Positions 1 to 13,587 of a stretch of 64,000 nucleotides of DNA are shown here, one piece after another (position 1 is the stretch's first letter; each line of letters begins with the position of its first letter). The DNA lies in the NCBI RefSeq assembly GCF_024139115.2, contig NW_026942669.1:1-64000 (forward strand), given 5' to 3'. The position numbers and the translations under genes were made by a program. The notes under the pieces were generated by a model. That model was not told the DNA's origin. It worked only from the letters and a program-made list of their open reading frames with translations, and ran no database searches. This DNA is from Armigeres subalbatus. Lineage: Eukaryota > Arthropoda > Insecta > Diptera > Culicidae.

Positions 1-1589
1 GCAATTTAGTATATAAACAAACTGGGTACAGCGAATATAGTTTACAGATCTATGGTTTTGAAAACAAAAAATACTGAAAAAATATCGTTCATGCTTTTGA
101 ACTCACTTTGTTTATCGTTTCGCCAATTACACCTGCAGTGTTATATATTTGTACCGGCAAAAAATATTTAAAACTACCGTTTATAACGTATGGTCAAGTT
201 TAGCTAAACAAACTACATGCGCAATCAAGAAATTTATTGACGACTACTAATGTTCTAAAAGCGGAAATTGGCGCGCTGTGTATTGCCTTTTGTGCACCCT
301 ACTTTGTCAAACGAAGGTTGTCTCGAGAAAGGCAGTTGCCAGGATGATAATCGCGCATGTGATCAGTGGTCATCGCATCGTCGTCCAAGTCCCAAAACCC
401 ACCATACTGGCACTTTGGACTGATCGGCTGGGGCTAGGATTCCCACCTTCGAGAGCAGATGATGCTAAGCAAAAACTGGGACAACACCGTCATTGTTCCC
501 TTTGGCAGTCAGTTCCCACGACGGAACCTCCGACTTGCACCAAGCTGGTAATGTACGGTTACCTAATTAAAAACGTTTGACGAGGTCTCCTCCCGGACAC
601 CGTTCCCCTTATCGTCCGATCGATTTCCGCAGGAACCAATTCATTTCAAGTTGTTTGAGCTTCCTTTTCACACCTTCCGTTTTCGGCTTTCATCAACCAT
701 CAATGGATCTTGGACCGTACTCCACCCATTTCAGGTGTCGAGGAAAGGGCTCTAATAACTTGTCGTTGGAGTGCATCAAACAATCTCCTCCGAATATGAA
801 ACATCAAAGCGCGAAGTAAACTCTTCATCTTTAAAAACGAGATTTCGTCATCAGCTTTTTGGTCGTCGATTGTACTTTTTATCGATCGTGTCGGGGCGCG
901 CGTTTCATCGTTTGACGCGTTGAGTTACGATCACGCAGCCCCAAAAGCAGGCAGCATTGGGATGATGGTGATAAACAGGCCGCTGGGACCCGTTGTTTCG
1001 ACGAAACGAATGAAGATGAAAGGAGAGACGAATGCGTGCAAGAGACCTGGCATACGATGCGTTTCTTCAGAGACCTGAATGGGTGCAGTCTTAGGAGTGG
1101 CTTTAACTGGTTTTAAGACAAGGCGCTATTGAGGAAGCGTAATAAAATTGTGCGATCGAGTGCAGCGGACACACGAATGGAATAATCTATAGTCCGTGGA
1201 TGGATTTGATCGTGGCAGCTGGATTGAGGACCCTGATAGGATGAGGTGTGGTAGATATATAAAATAAATGGACCAAATGAAATCGTACGATGCATAGCTA
1301 CGTACAAAATTGTCATCAATAATATGTTGATATGGTCACAAGCTTCTGTAATCTGCATGAAATCTTGACCATTATGGACCTTTTAGAAACATAATTCTAA
1401 CAAACCGTGCAATGCTTAATTTTCCTCATTTACTATCATTACAAAATCCCTCTATGATTATTAATTATTTTATTTTTAAGAATCAAGGATGTACGAGAAG
1501 AATACCCATGTTGCACTATTTTTATTTTGTCATATTCAAAACATGAATTCAGATAAAGACAATTATTTAAAGCTTTTCATTAGAATATC
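1..1589. other. AT-rich DNA without recognisable gene
   Basis: No splice-bounded exon, conserved domain or RNA gene is visible. The longest open frames here are about 100 codons or fewer, of biased composition and without a recognisable motif, so I do not call them. Likely intronic or intergenic. Confidence 0.6.
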
Positions 1590-1638
1590 TTCACTCGTCA
1601 TAGAACTATCCTATTGAATTCCACCACTTGATTGTAGC
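1590..1638 (+). repeat. Fragment of a dispersed repeat at the satellite border
   Basis: This segment matches about 41400-41457: both run from a TTCACT(T/C)GTCATA-like word into TATTGAATTCCACCACTT and then (A/G)ATTGTA. It lies directly against the CCAAT satellite, so it may mark the border of the DNA in which the satellite expanded. The family is not identified. Confidence 0.5.
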
Positions 1639-1649
1639 ATTACAGGTGG

Positions 1650-4600
1650 GAATTACCCAAATCCCAAAAAAAATCAATTCAAATCCAATCCAAAATAAAT
1701 CAAAAAACGAACCAAATCCGAATGCAATCCAAACCAAAATCAAGTCCAAATCAAATCCAAACTCAATCCAAACTCAATCCAAATCCAAATCAAATCCAAT
1801 CTAATACCAATTCAAATCCAAACATACACAATCCGAACCAAATCCGATATCCTCCAAATCCAAATCAAATCCAACCAACCAAACCAAACCAATCAATCTA
1901 AAAACCAACCAAATCGAACCAAATCCAATCCAACCAATCAAATCCAACCAAACCAATCAAACCAAATTCAAACCAACCAACCAAACCAATCCAACCAACC
2001 AAATCAAATCCAACCAAACCAACCAACCAAACCAACCAACCAATCCAATCCAAACCAAACCAATCCAATCCAATCCAAACCAAACCAAACCAACCAAACC
2101 AATCCAAATCCAATCCAAACCAATCCAAACCAATCCAAATCCAATCCAAACCAATCCAACCAATCCAAACCAATCCAACCAAATCCAATCCAAACCAAAC
2201 CAAAACCAATCCAAACCAACCCAAAACCAATCCAAACCAATCCAAACCAATCCAAACCAACCAACCAAACCAAATCCAATCCAAACCAATCCAAACCAAT
2301 CCAACCAAACCAAACCAATCCAAACCAATCCAAACCAACCAACCAAACCAACCAAACCAATCCAAATCCAAACCAATCCAACCAATCCAAACCAATCCAA
2401 ACCAACCAAACCAAACCAACCAATCCAAACCAATCCAAACCAACCAAACCAAACCAAACCAATCCAAACCAATCCAAACCAATCCAAACCAATCCAACCA
2501 ACCAAACCAATCCAAACCAACCAACCAATCCAAACCAATCCAAACCAACCAAACCAATCCAAATCCAATCCAACCAATCCAAACCAACCCAAACCAATCC
2601 AAACCAATCCAAACCAATCCAAACCAAATCCAAACCAATCCAAACCAATCCAAACCAATCCAACCAATCCAAACCAATCCAAACCAATCCAAACCAATCC
2701 AAACCAAACCAACCAACCAATCCAAACCAAACCAAACCAAACCAATCCAAACCAACCAAACCAAACCAACCAAACCAACCAAACCAATCCAAACCAATCC
2801 AAACCAATCCAAACCAATCCAAACCAATCCAAACCAATCCAAACCAACCAAACCAATCCAACCAATCCAACCAATCCAAACCAACCAAACCAATCCAAAC
2901 CAACCCAACCAATCCAACCAATCCAAACCAATCCAACCAACCAACCAATCCAAACCAACCAAACCAAACCAATCCAAACCCAACCAAACCAAACCAAATC
3001 CAATCCAAACCAATCCAAACCAAACCAAACCAACCAAACCAACCAAATCCAACCAAACCAACCAAACCAATCCAAACCAATCCAACCAACCAACCAAACC
3101 AACCAAACCAATCCAAACCAACCAAACCAATCCAAACCAAACCAACCAAACCAATCCAAACCAATCCAAACCAACCAAACCAATCCAAACCAATCCAAAC
3201 CAACCAAACCAACCAAACCAACCAACCAATCCAAACCAATCCAAACCAACCAAACCAATCCAACCAATCCAAACCAATCCAAACCAATCCAAACCAATCC
3301 AAACCAACCAAACCAATCCAAACCAATCCAAACCAATCCAAACCAATCCACCAATCCAACCAAACCAATCCAAACCAATCCAAACCAATCCAAACCAATC
3401 CAAACCAATCCAAACCAATCCAACCAATCCAAACCAACCAAACCAATCCAAACCAACCAAACCAACCAACCAATCCAAACCAACCAAACCAATCCAACCA
3501 AACCAAACCAATCCAAACCAATCCAACCAATCCAAACCAATCCAACCAATCCAAACCAATCCAAACCAACCAAACCAACCAAACCAACCAAACCAATCCA
3601 AACCAACCAACCAATCCAAACCGTCCCAAACCAATCCAAACCAACCAAACCAATCCAAACCAATCCAACCAATCCAAACCAATCCAAACCAATCCAAACC
3701 AATCCAAACCAATCCAAACCAATCCAAATCCAACCAAACCAATCCAAACCAATCCAAACCAATCCAAATCCAATCCAAACCAATCCAAACCAACCAAACC
3801 AATCCAAACCAATCCAAACCAATCCAAGCCAAACCAATCCAAACCAACCCAAAACCAATCCAACCAACCAAACCAATCCAAACCAATCCAAACCAATCCA
3901 AACCAATCCAAACCAATCCAAACCAACCCAAACCAATCCAAACCAATCCAAACCAATCCAAACCAATCCAAAACCAATCCAAACCAATCCAAACCAATCC
4001 AAACCAATCCAAACCAATCCAAACCAATCCAAATCCAATCCAAACCAAACCAACCAACCAAACCAATCCAAACCAATCCAAATCCAATCCAAACCAATCC
4101 AAACCAATCCAACCAATCCAAACCAATCCAAACCAACCCAAAACCAATCCAAACCAATCCAAATCCAACCAACCAACCAAACCAATCCAAACCAACCAAA
4201 CCAATCCAAACCAATCCAAACCAATCCAAACCAACCAAACCAATCCAACCAACCAACCAATCCAAACCAATCCAATCCAAACCAATCCAAACCAATCCAA
4301 CCAATCCAATCCAACCAAACCAATCCAAACCAATCCAAACCAATCCAAACCAACCCAAACCAATCCAAACCAAACCAATCCAAACCAAACCAACCAAACC
4401 AATCCAAACCAATCCAAACCAATCCAAACCAATCCAAACCAACCAAACCAACCCAAACCAATCCAAACCAATCCAAACCAATCCAAACCAATCCAAACCA
4501 ATCCAAACCAATCCAAACCAATCCAAACCAATCCAAATCCAATCCAACCAACCTCCAAAACCAATCCAAACCAACCAAACCAATCCAAACCAATCCAAAC

Positions 4601-7560
4601 CAAACCAAACCAAACCAACCCAAACCAACCAAACCAATCCAAACCAATCCAAACCAATCAAACCAACCAAACCAATCCAAACCAACCCAAACCAATCCAA
4701 ACCAATCCAAACCAATCCAACCAATCCAAATCCAATCCAAACCAATCCAAACCAATCCAAACCAATCCAAACCAATCCAAACCAATCCAAACCAATCCAA
4801 ACCAATCCAAACCAACCCAAACCAATCCAAACCAACCAAACCAACCAAACCAATCCAAACCAATCCAAACCAATCCAAACCAATCCAAACCAATCCAAAC
4901 CAATCCAAACCAATCCAAACCAATCCAAACCAATCCAAACCAAATCCAAACCAATCCAACCAATCCAAACCAATCCAAACCAACCAACCAATCCAATCCA
5001 ACCAATCCAACCAATCCAACCAATCCAAACCAACCAAACCAATCCAAACCAACCAAACCAATCCAAACCAATCCAAATCCAATCCAAACCAATCCAAACC
5101 AATCCAAACCAACCAAACCAATCCAACACAACCAATCCAACCAAACCAAACCAATCCAAAACCAATCCAAACCAATCCAAACCAATCCAAACCAAATCCA
5201 AGTCCAACCAATCCAAACCAATCCAACCAATCCAACCAATCTAGAATCAGATCAAAATCCAATCCAAAATCAATCCATATTTAATCCAAACCAATCCAAA
5301 CTAGAACCAAAACCAATCCAAACCAATCCAACCAATCCAAACCAACCAAACCAATCCAAACCAATCCAAATCCAACCAACCAATCCAATCCAATCCAAAT
5401 CCAACCAAACCAATCCAAACACAATCCAAACCAATCCAAACCAATCCAACCAATCCAAACCAACCAAACCAATCCAAACCAATCCAAACCAATCCAAACC
5501 AATCCAAACCAATCCAAACCAATCCATCAACCAAACCAACCATCCAACCAAACCAACCAACCAATCCAAACCAATCCAAACCAAACCAATCAAACCAAAC
5601 CCAAACCAATCCAAACCAATCCAAACCAATCCAACCAAACCAAACCAAACCAACCAAATCAAACCAAATCCAATCCAACCAATCCAATCCAATCCAATCC
5701 AATCCAATCCAATCCCAACCAATCCAAACCAACCCAACCCAATCCAACCAAATCCAAATCCAATCCAAACCAACCAAACCAATCCAAACCAATCCAAACC
5801 AATCCAAACCAATCCAAACCAATCCAAACCAACCAAACCAATCCAAACCAATCCAAACCAATCCAACCAACCAATCCAACCACATCCAATCCAAACCAAT
5901 CCAACCAATCCCAAACCAAACCAATCCAAACCAATCCAAACCAATCCAAACCAATCCAAACCAACCAAACCAATCCAAACCAATCCAAACCAACCAAACC
6001 AACCAAACCAACCAAATCCAATCCAAACCAATCCAAACCAATCCAAACCAATCCAAACCAATCCAAACCAATCCAAACCAATCCAAACCAACCAAAACCA
6101 ATCCAAACCAATCCAAACCAATCCAACCAATCCAAACCAATCCAAACCAATCCAAACCAATCCAAACCAATCCAAACCAATCCAAACCAACCAAACCAAT
6201 CCAAACCAATCCCAAACCAATCCAAATCCAATCCAAACCAACCAAACCAACCAAACCAACCAAACCAACCAAAACCAATCCAAACCAATCCAAACCAATC
6301 CAAACCAATCCAAACCAACCAAACCAATCCAAACCAACCAAACCAATCCAAACCAATCCGAACCAACCAAACCAATCCAACCAACCAAACCAATCCAACC
6401 AACCAATCCAATCCAAACCAACCAAACCAATCCAAACCAACCAATCCAAACCAATCCAAACCAATCCAAACCAATCCAACCAACCAAACCAACCAAACCA
6501 ACCAAACCAATCCAAACCAATCCAAACCAACCAAACCAATCCAAACCAACCAAACCAACCAAACCAATCCAAACCAATCCAAACCAATCCAAATCCAACC
6601 AAACCAACCAAACCAATCCAAACCAACCAAACCAATCCAAACCAACCAAACCAATCCAAACCAATCCAAACCAATCCAACCAATCCAAACCAATCCAAAC
6701 CAACCAAACCAATCCAAATCAAATCCAAACCAATCCAGATCCAACCCAAACCAATCCATATCCAATCCATATCCAATCCAAATCAAACCAAACCAACCAA
6801 AACCAATCCAAACCAACCAAACCAATCCAAACCAATCCAACCAACCAAACCAATCCAAACCAATGAACCAAACCAACCAAACCAACCAAACCAACCAAAC
6901 CAATCCAAACCAACCAAACCAATCCAAACCAACCAACCAATCCAAACCAATCCAAACCAATCCAAACCAATCCAAACCAATCCAACCAATCCAAACCAAT
7001 CCAAATCCAATCCAAATCCAATTCAAATCCAATCCAAATCCAATCCAAATCCAATCCAAATCCAATCCAAATCCAATCCAAATCCAATCCCAATCCAATC
7101 CAAATCCAATCCAAATTCAATCCAAATTCAATCCAAATCCAGTCCAAATCCAAATCCAATCCAAATCCAATCAAAACCTATTCAAAATCTAACCCAAAAC
7201 CAATCCATATTTAATCCGAATAAAATGTAAATCCCATTCAAATCCAAATTGAATCCAATTCTAGTCAAAACCCAATTCAATTCAATCTGAACCCAATTAG
7301 AATTCACCGCCAAATGCAATCCGAATCTAACACAAACCCAATATATATCCTATCAAAATTCAATCCAAATGCATACAAAATTCAATCCAATTCAAAACCA
7401 TTTCAAATCAAATCCAAATTATTTCCACTTACAATTTAAATCAAAGCTTAATCCAATCTAAATTTAAAACTAAATTTAATCCATTCGAAAAGCAATCCAT
7501 TTCAAAACAATCCAAATCCAATTTAAATTGAATCTAATCACTATCTTAACTTGATTCAAT
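1650..7560. repeat. 5.9-kb CCAA/CCAAA/CCAAT satellite
   Basis: The core (about 1866-7190) is made almost only of the words CCAA, CCAAA and CCAAT, most often the 10-mer CCAATCCAAA and the 9-mer CCAACCAAA in irregular order. Edges (1650-1860 and 7000-7560) use an 11-bp AATCCAAATCC-like unit and decay outward. The + strand has almost no G. Isolated exceptions occur near 3623, 3835 and 5203. Stop codons on the minus strand would need TCA, TTA or CTA on the + strand, words the array lacks. Three overlapping minus-strand frames of about 900-1,100 codons are therefore compositional artefacts rich in G, L, V, W, I, D and F, not genes. Confidence 0.95.
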
Positions 7561-7561
7561 T

Positions 7562-8004
7562 TTTTTCAAATGGATCCCAAGTACAGTCCAAAGAAAACTA
7601 AAACAAACTCTAGCTCACATACATACAAGGAAATTTGACTAAACTTTTTTCGGGAAAAATTCAGAACTAGCTTTTATCATGTATTATAATCTATTTTTTG
7701 TGTACTTTCCTATGGTTGGTGTGGTAAATGCGCCTAGCTCCGCCACAACTGGAAATTGACTGTTTCAATGTTGAAATAAGGACGCTGGCGCTATTACTCC
7801 TTCAGACTTTAAGGCATGGGCTTTCGTAAAAAATTCGAGCAACATATTTGGTTCTGTCTGGCATTTGTGCGTCGCTTAGGTTGGGAGGAACCTTTAGGCC
7901 TCACCAATGAGACTGTAATCATATGATCACCCTTTCAATCACATTATCACCTCTCGATCTGGAAATTTAAATATCGAGTTGGTGCCGCAGAATTGGACCT
8001 GCGT
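7562..8004. other. No gene seen
   Basis: Non-repetitive AT-rich sequence between the satellite and the foldback element. I see no coding or RNA feature. Confidence 0.5.
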
Positions 8005-8866
8005 ATATACATTAGAGTGGGGCGCAGTTGTATGGAAAAACGCAAACTTCGTCCGATCAAGTGAGATCAAGGTTTTTCTGAACCGTTTTGGGACCCCAAT
8101 CAACTGTGCAAAATATGGGCTCGATTGGTTGCAACCTCGCATGCCGCATCGCGTTTTAAATTTACATGGAGATTAGTATGGGAAAACGTACTTTTATACA
8201 TTTTTGCTCTTAGCGGCTTCAATATATCATCAATCACGTGACTCAATACGTAAGCATATAGCCTGGAAGATGCCGAAGACTTTGCTGAAGAAGGTACGCA
8301 GCTGGAAGGCCTACAAAAAATGTTATTACGTTTCGAAAATTGATTGTTTAAACCATATGCAAGAAATCAATGTTTCTGCCAGCACTACCGGACACCTTGT
8401 TATTGTCAAAGCGCAAACCCCATTTTCCCTCTAGTCGGAATTTTTACTTTGTGAAATCATTCTGAATATCTACCATTAGCTCCAAAATCCTATAAAATCA
8501 ATAATTTTGAAATAGCTGGCAGAATAAATGATTTTTTGCACTTGAACACTCAATCTTCGAAGCGTTATAACTTTTTTCGTGGACGTTCCAGCAACGTGCC
8601 TTCTTCAGCAAAGTTTTTCGGCATCCTTTGGGTTATACTTTAACGTAATGTGCCACTTGGTTTGCGATGAACTGAAACCTCTAGTAGTAGAAATGCAAAA
8701 ATATGCGTTCTCCCATACTAATTTCCATACAAACTTCAAACGCGATGCGGAAAGCGAGGAAGCAACCAATCGGTCCCAAATTCTGCACAGTTGTTCAGGA
8801 CCCAGAATGGCTTCAAAAAACCATTGATTTGAAAAAATGACCATGACGCCCCACTCTAATATACAT
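8005..8866. mobile_element. hAT-like foldback MITE (846 bp)
   Basis: The element is 8013-8858, flanked by the perfect 8-bp duplication ATATACAT (8005-8012 and 8859-8866). Both ends begin TAGAGTGGGGCG read inward. That fits the YARNG start and 8-bp TSD known for the hAT superfamily. Homology between the arms continues with mismatches for about 350-400 bp, so nearly the whole element folds on itself. Shared inner words include GATTGGTTGC and TTTGCTGAAGAAGG. Open frames of 65-82 codons inside are too short for a transposase, so it is non-autonomous. Confidence 0.88.
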
Positions 8867-10345
8867 ACTTAGTGGAAAAGTGTTGAAGCATTGTACTCAT
8901 TTGGAAGAAAATAATGGAGTAAGAAATCTTACCTGAATAAATTAGCAATCACCCAATCAACGGACTTATGATTATCATAACCCAATAAACAAACAGAACG
9001 CATAAGTAAATGAATTTCCTTTTTTTTCTATTTGCAGGTTCGTACTACAAAAAAAAAAGTCTTCCCTTCATACAAGGTGCAACTGCAACTCCATACCCGG
9101 TAATTGGTGAGGTAAATTTATTCCTTTCTTTCTCGAAGAATTCATTCGCTTCGGGGCATCTTCCCCTTAATTACCACCAACAAATGATAACTTACACCCC
9201 GTTGCTCATAAAACTTTTCCCTGTGAAGCGCCACAGATGTCCAATCGATCCAACCCGTCGTCATCGTCATGTTGTCGTCATCGAGTGGCTCCCCGGTGTA
9301 AAAACAAACATCCATCGGCACGAGAACAGAAAAAATCAACAACTTCAATCGTAATCGTTACGAGCGATTCCAACCATCCGGCAATCAGCATGCATTTCTT
9401 GTTGTAGCACCGCACCGCATCTCTTGCAGTTGAATGCCAATCCAACGCCAATTAAATCATTCATTAAATACCACCTTATTTCTTGCACTCGATCGATCTA
9501 TGCACCATAGGGCAGAATCTTGTTTTGAGCTGGATAAAACCACCGGAACTCCATGGAAATATATTTTCAAAGGTTCAATATGTCATCTCCGGTAAAAGAA
9601 TCGAATTGTTTTCAAAACGCTTTTGAACTAAAACCCTGAAACGCTAAATTAAAATACTGAAGTTTTGGTCTGAAAAAACAAAGGCTCTGCTCCAATGTTC
9701 ACCGACGAACAAGAGTTGAACTTGAAATGGAACATCAAGGCGACGAACGAACGTGAAAGGGCATTAAACTTTAGTGTAGACCTGCCAGAACTCGTTTGTG
9801 GCCAACATCAATAACGCACGATTAATTAGAAACCACTATTAAGCATACTACTGCAATTCTCTACGGTTTTCCACCGGATCTGACCATCGGTGGAACTCGC
9901 GATCTGTTCAATTGAATTTCCTCCAACCAACTGGTGCGGTGGTGGTGAGCCTACTGGGAACTGGTTTATTATTTTCTCGACACCACAGTTAATCCAATTA
10001 AATTTCGATTTATCACACAATTTAATCACATCTTGCACCCGTAGGTAGATATGCGAGTGCATTGGACCGACGCAGCTTCAAATGAGCGAAAGTTATGGTT
10101 GGCCTTATCTACGAAGCATATTCTGAGAGACTATTAACCATATCTTTATGGTATCTAGCGGGGATAATCCGGGTGAGAAGAAATAGTGGGCATCTGATTA
10201 AACATATAGGAGAATAGAGGATCGAATAAAAACTTTGGTCATAATGGAGAAAGCAAAAATATAAAAATTCATAGAACTTGTGTGTGAAAATATTCCCCAG
10301 TTATTCATTGAAAGCTTTTCTGCCTGCCAATTGCATGAGTGTGTA
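8867..10345. other. No gene seen
   Basis: AT-rich single-copy-looking sequence. A TTTGCAG word near 9038 follows a T-rich stretch, but no plausible exon or donor site follows it. Confidence 0.5.
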
Positions 10346-11166
10346 TCTTCGAGTAAGCATATGCGGTATTTCGAAAAATTTCGTTTTAGGGCATTCGAAA
10401 CGAAATTCCGCGGAATTTGAGTATGGCGAAATCCAATTTTCTAATTTCGTTTCGTATCGTTAAATTTAAAAAAAATCGACAGAAAATCATTCTTTTAACG
10501 AAATTTAACGGAATTTCGCGGAATTTCGAAAATAATTTTTAATAATTCCAATTTCCATATCATAAAAAAATTCAGCTGCGCCGCTTAGTAAAGCCATTCA
10601 AACTCTACTCAATATTTTATACATATAAATTCTTTTACTAAATCTCACTACATAATACAATTCTGTATCTTCAACAGTGTTCAAGTATAAAACGTAATGA
10701 ATATTTGTTAATATAAATAATATTGTTCAGTGAAGTAAACATAATTTGTAGATTTCATCGTTTTGGTATGCTATATTTTATTTAAGTTTAACTGAGTTGT
10801 GTTTGTGTATGTAACATGTAATGTATTCTGAGGCGTTTGTTCGATTTGTGCTCTTCTAGTTGTGGAAACTCTTCGAAAAGCGAAATAATCCTCACTGGAC
10901 TACTGAATATTGTCCGTTTTCCGTTGTCTTTTGAAAGTATTCAGTTTGAACAACCATTGTTTGAAAGCAATGAAATGGAGATGGTGACGTTTCAGAAGTT
11001 TTCCTGATTTAGTGGATTGTTAGATCTTTGCAGATTTAAGGCATTCTCTGATATCTCATTTATTTCGGATTCTGGAACTGATTCATATCTTTCCGATTGA
11101 TATCATTGTCATGACCTAAACTTCTACCTTCAGATATTTTTGATTCCGTATATCATGGAAATCTAT

Positions 11167-13291
11167 CCAGTATTTTGCGCTCGATAATGGCGGCGTGAGT
11201 TCCCCTCAATTTGACATTCAAGAGGTAGAAAACATTGGAACTCATCAAGTCTGCCATGATTTAAATAATATTTTTGGTGTCCACAAACAAATGTCAATTA
11301 TTTTTCACAACTATTTTCAGAGAATAAATAAGTTCTTATTGCATATATAATTAATTAATTGCATATATAATTAATACTTTTCTTATATTTTAGGTTTTGC
11401 AATAGATAGGCTACTTAATGTTCTTTTACTGGACGAAGAACTGTCGATTTGGTGTCAGGTTTTTGGGTCTATGCTTGTTTAGTCTTTCTACAATTAATAG
11501 TTCAGCAGGCATTTTGTCGAATTGACCAGATGTAGCTACTAAACTAAAGCTTCTAGAAAGGAAGCAGTTGAGATTAATCGAAGGTTTTTATTATAAACCA
11601 ACTCCACTTTCCTACTAGTATATATAGAGTAGGTGATATTCTCAACTATTTTGATTCAATATATTTGATATCATTATTTTATTTGATCACATGAAGAAAC
11701 ATTAGTTTTTCAAACCCATTCCTTTTTCTCAGTATTATATTCCATTGCATTATTTGAATCTCTTATTTATTATATGAGTCATAACGATTCTCGGGAAAGA
11801 ATGGAGGGACATAATGGAGGACATCTTTAGGGGAGACTGGGTAGACATGATCCCCTTTTCTGATTTTCGATGTATCACAGCCAAAAATAAATAAACATAC
11901 GCGATTTCCACACAGACTCTCTAAGAAATATAGTATTTAACCTTACTGATGTATGACAGCCCTTAAATTATTGTTGTTATTGATACACAATCGATTTTTT
12001 AGAGTACTGTCAAAAATCTACTTTTAAAATATTCGGGGGAAATTGATCCCTCTCCAAGAACTTGCTTTGATATAATTAGAAAGGTGCCCTTAGTTTTTTT
12101 GTAAAATATTTTTCCTTTAAAATACGCGCAATTTTTGAATTGCTGTGCGTATACATGAACGATTTTTGTTATTGAATTCGACAGCACATGCAATTTCCAG
12201 ATTTGGGGAGAGTTGATCCCCTTTCTATGATATCTACGCAATAAATAATTTTTCCTGCCAACACTTCATCAAATCTGTCAAATTTACAAAAAATTAGAAG
12301 CCAGAGAACAGATTTATATTTTTTTGAATTTTTTCGCCAAATTTTTGTATGGGTGACTAATGATCAAATGTCCCCATATTGAGGCAATAACTTCAAATCC
12401 AAATATCCTAAAACTTTGATGGAATGTTGACATTTTCATCAGTACAAATCATTAAGCACATTTATGGCTTTGTGCTGTGGAAAAACGAAAGCATTTGGTC
12501 ATTGTTATGAAAAGTTATTCAAATTTTGCGTGGCCAATAAAAAAATCTTTAAGAAGGTCAAAACATACAAACCGCCCTGCAGAATAAATAAGGTTGTCAA
12601 TCCAAAAAATAACTCACCACATAAAGGTCATTTGTCTAGAGGATCTATACTAAAAAATACGCTAGAATAAAACTACTTTAGTTCTCGATAAATCAGGGGG
12701 TGATCAAGTCTCCCCGGGGATCAAGTCTACCCACCTTCCCCTAAGTGTAACCTACTTCCGAATTGGTCTCTTGAGAAGATGAGCGTATTTTTTGGAATAC
12801 AATTGAAAACTAATTGATGCAATATTATCTTTATAAAATAAATAGGTTAAAACCTGTGTTAAATTAAATTCAACGACAAATTTATTGTTTTAAAAGTTGG
12901 TTCAATGTGCGCTAGCAAAACTAAACAAAATGTTTTTCCCTACATTTTTGCCATCTTCACATCCAGTGCTGAGTGAGAAGGGAAGAGCAGAGACTATTCA
13001 CGTACTGCTTTCGATAATTTTTGTATGTTGTCTATCAAAAATCTGCATTCATCTGTTACACTAAAAACATGAAATATATGAAGTATGATTAATATTCAAA
13101 ATGTTACATTTAAAAGCAATTCATAATTTATTTTTTTAAGATTTACCGTAAAAGAAGGACGATGACATTTTGTTGAGTTTTCAATATTTTGAATTGTATC
13201 AAGGCATACTTGATGAGTTCCAATGTTTTCTACCTCTTGAATGTCAAATGCAGAGGAACTCACGCCGCCATTACCGAGCGCAAAATACTGG
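11167..13291. repeat. Inverted repeat with 89-bp arms, about 1.9 kb apart
   Basis: 11167-11255 and 13203-13291 are reverse complements with a few mismatches. Shared blocks include the words AATGGCGGCGTGAGTTCC and TTGACATTCAAGAGGTAG. The pair encloses the TIR element at 11827-12744. It may be the remains of a foldback element. Confidence 0.85.
11827..12744. mobile_element. TIR element (~918 bp), TTAGGGGA ends
   Basis: The left end starts TTAGGGGAGACTGGGTAGAC. The right end read inward starts TTAGGGGAAGGTGGGTAGAC, followed on both sides by a variant of TTGATCCCC. No confident TSD and no transposase frame were seen. It is a non-autonomous DNA element inside the 11167-13291 inverted repeat. Confidence 0.75.
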
Positions 13292-13587
13292 ATATTGTTT
13301 TCACATTTTCTAGATTCTTCAGATTCAGATTGATGACAATGAATCGATCGCCGCGATTTTATGTTTCATTTGTTAATCGATTGGTTTTCGGCGAGAACCA
13401 AATCGATTAGCAAATGAATCAGACTCAGATTATTCAAAAACTTCAAAATCGTACCGATTTTCTGTCACAATCGTGCCGGTGCAGTGTGTTTTCCGTAGGG
13501 CAGTTTGTTGTTAGTTTGGACGTGCTGCTGCTTTTACCAGTTAATATTTACCATTAATCATAAATGCCTGCGTTCGAGTTTTTGGCA

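Noticed and set aside
1898..5262. Very long minus-strand open frames of 919-1,101 codons
   Set aside because: They arise in all three minus-strand frames from the missing stop-forming words of the satellite and have no start context or domain.
9001..9360. Possible exon after TTTGCAG near 9038, 114-codon frame
   Set aside because: The frame begins in a T/A homopolymer, is not domain-like, and no donor is convincing.
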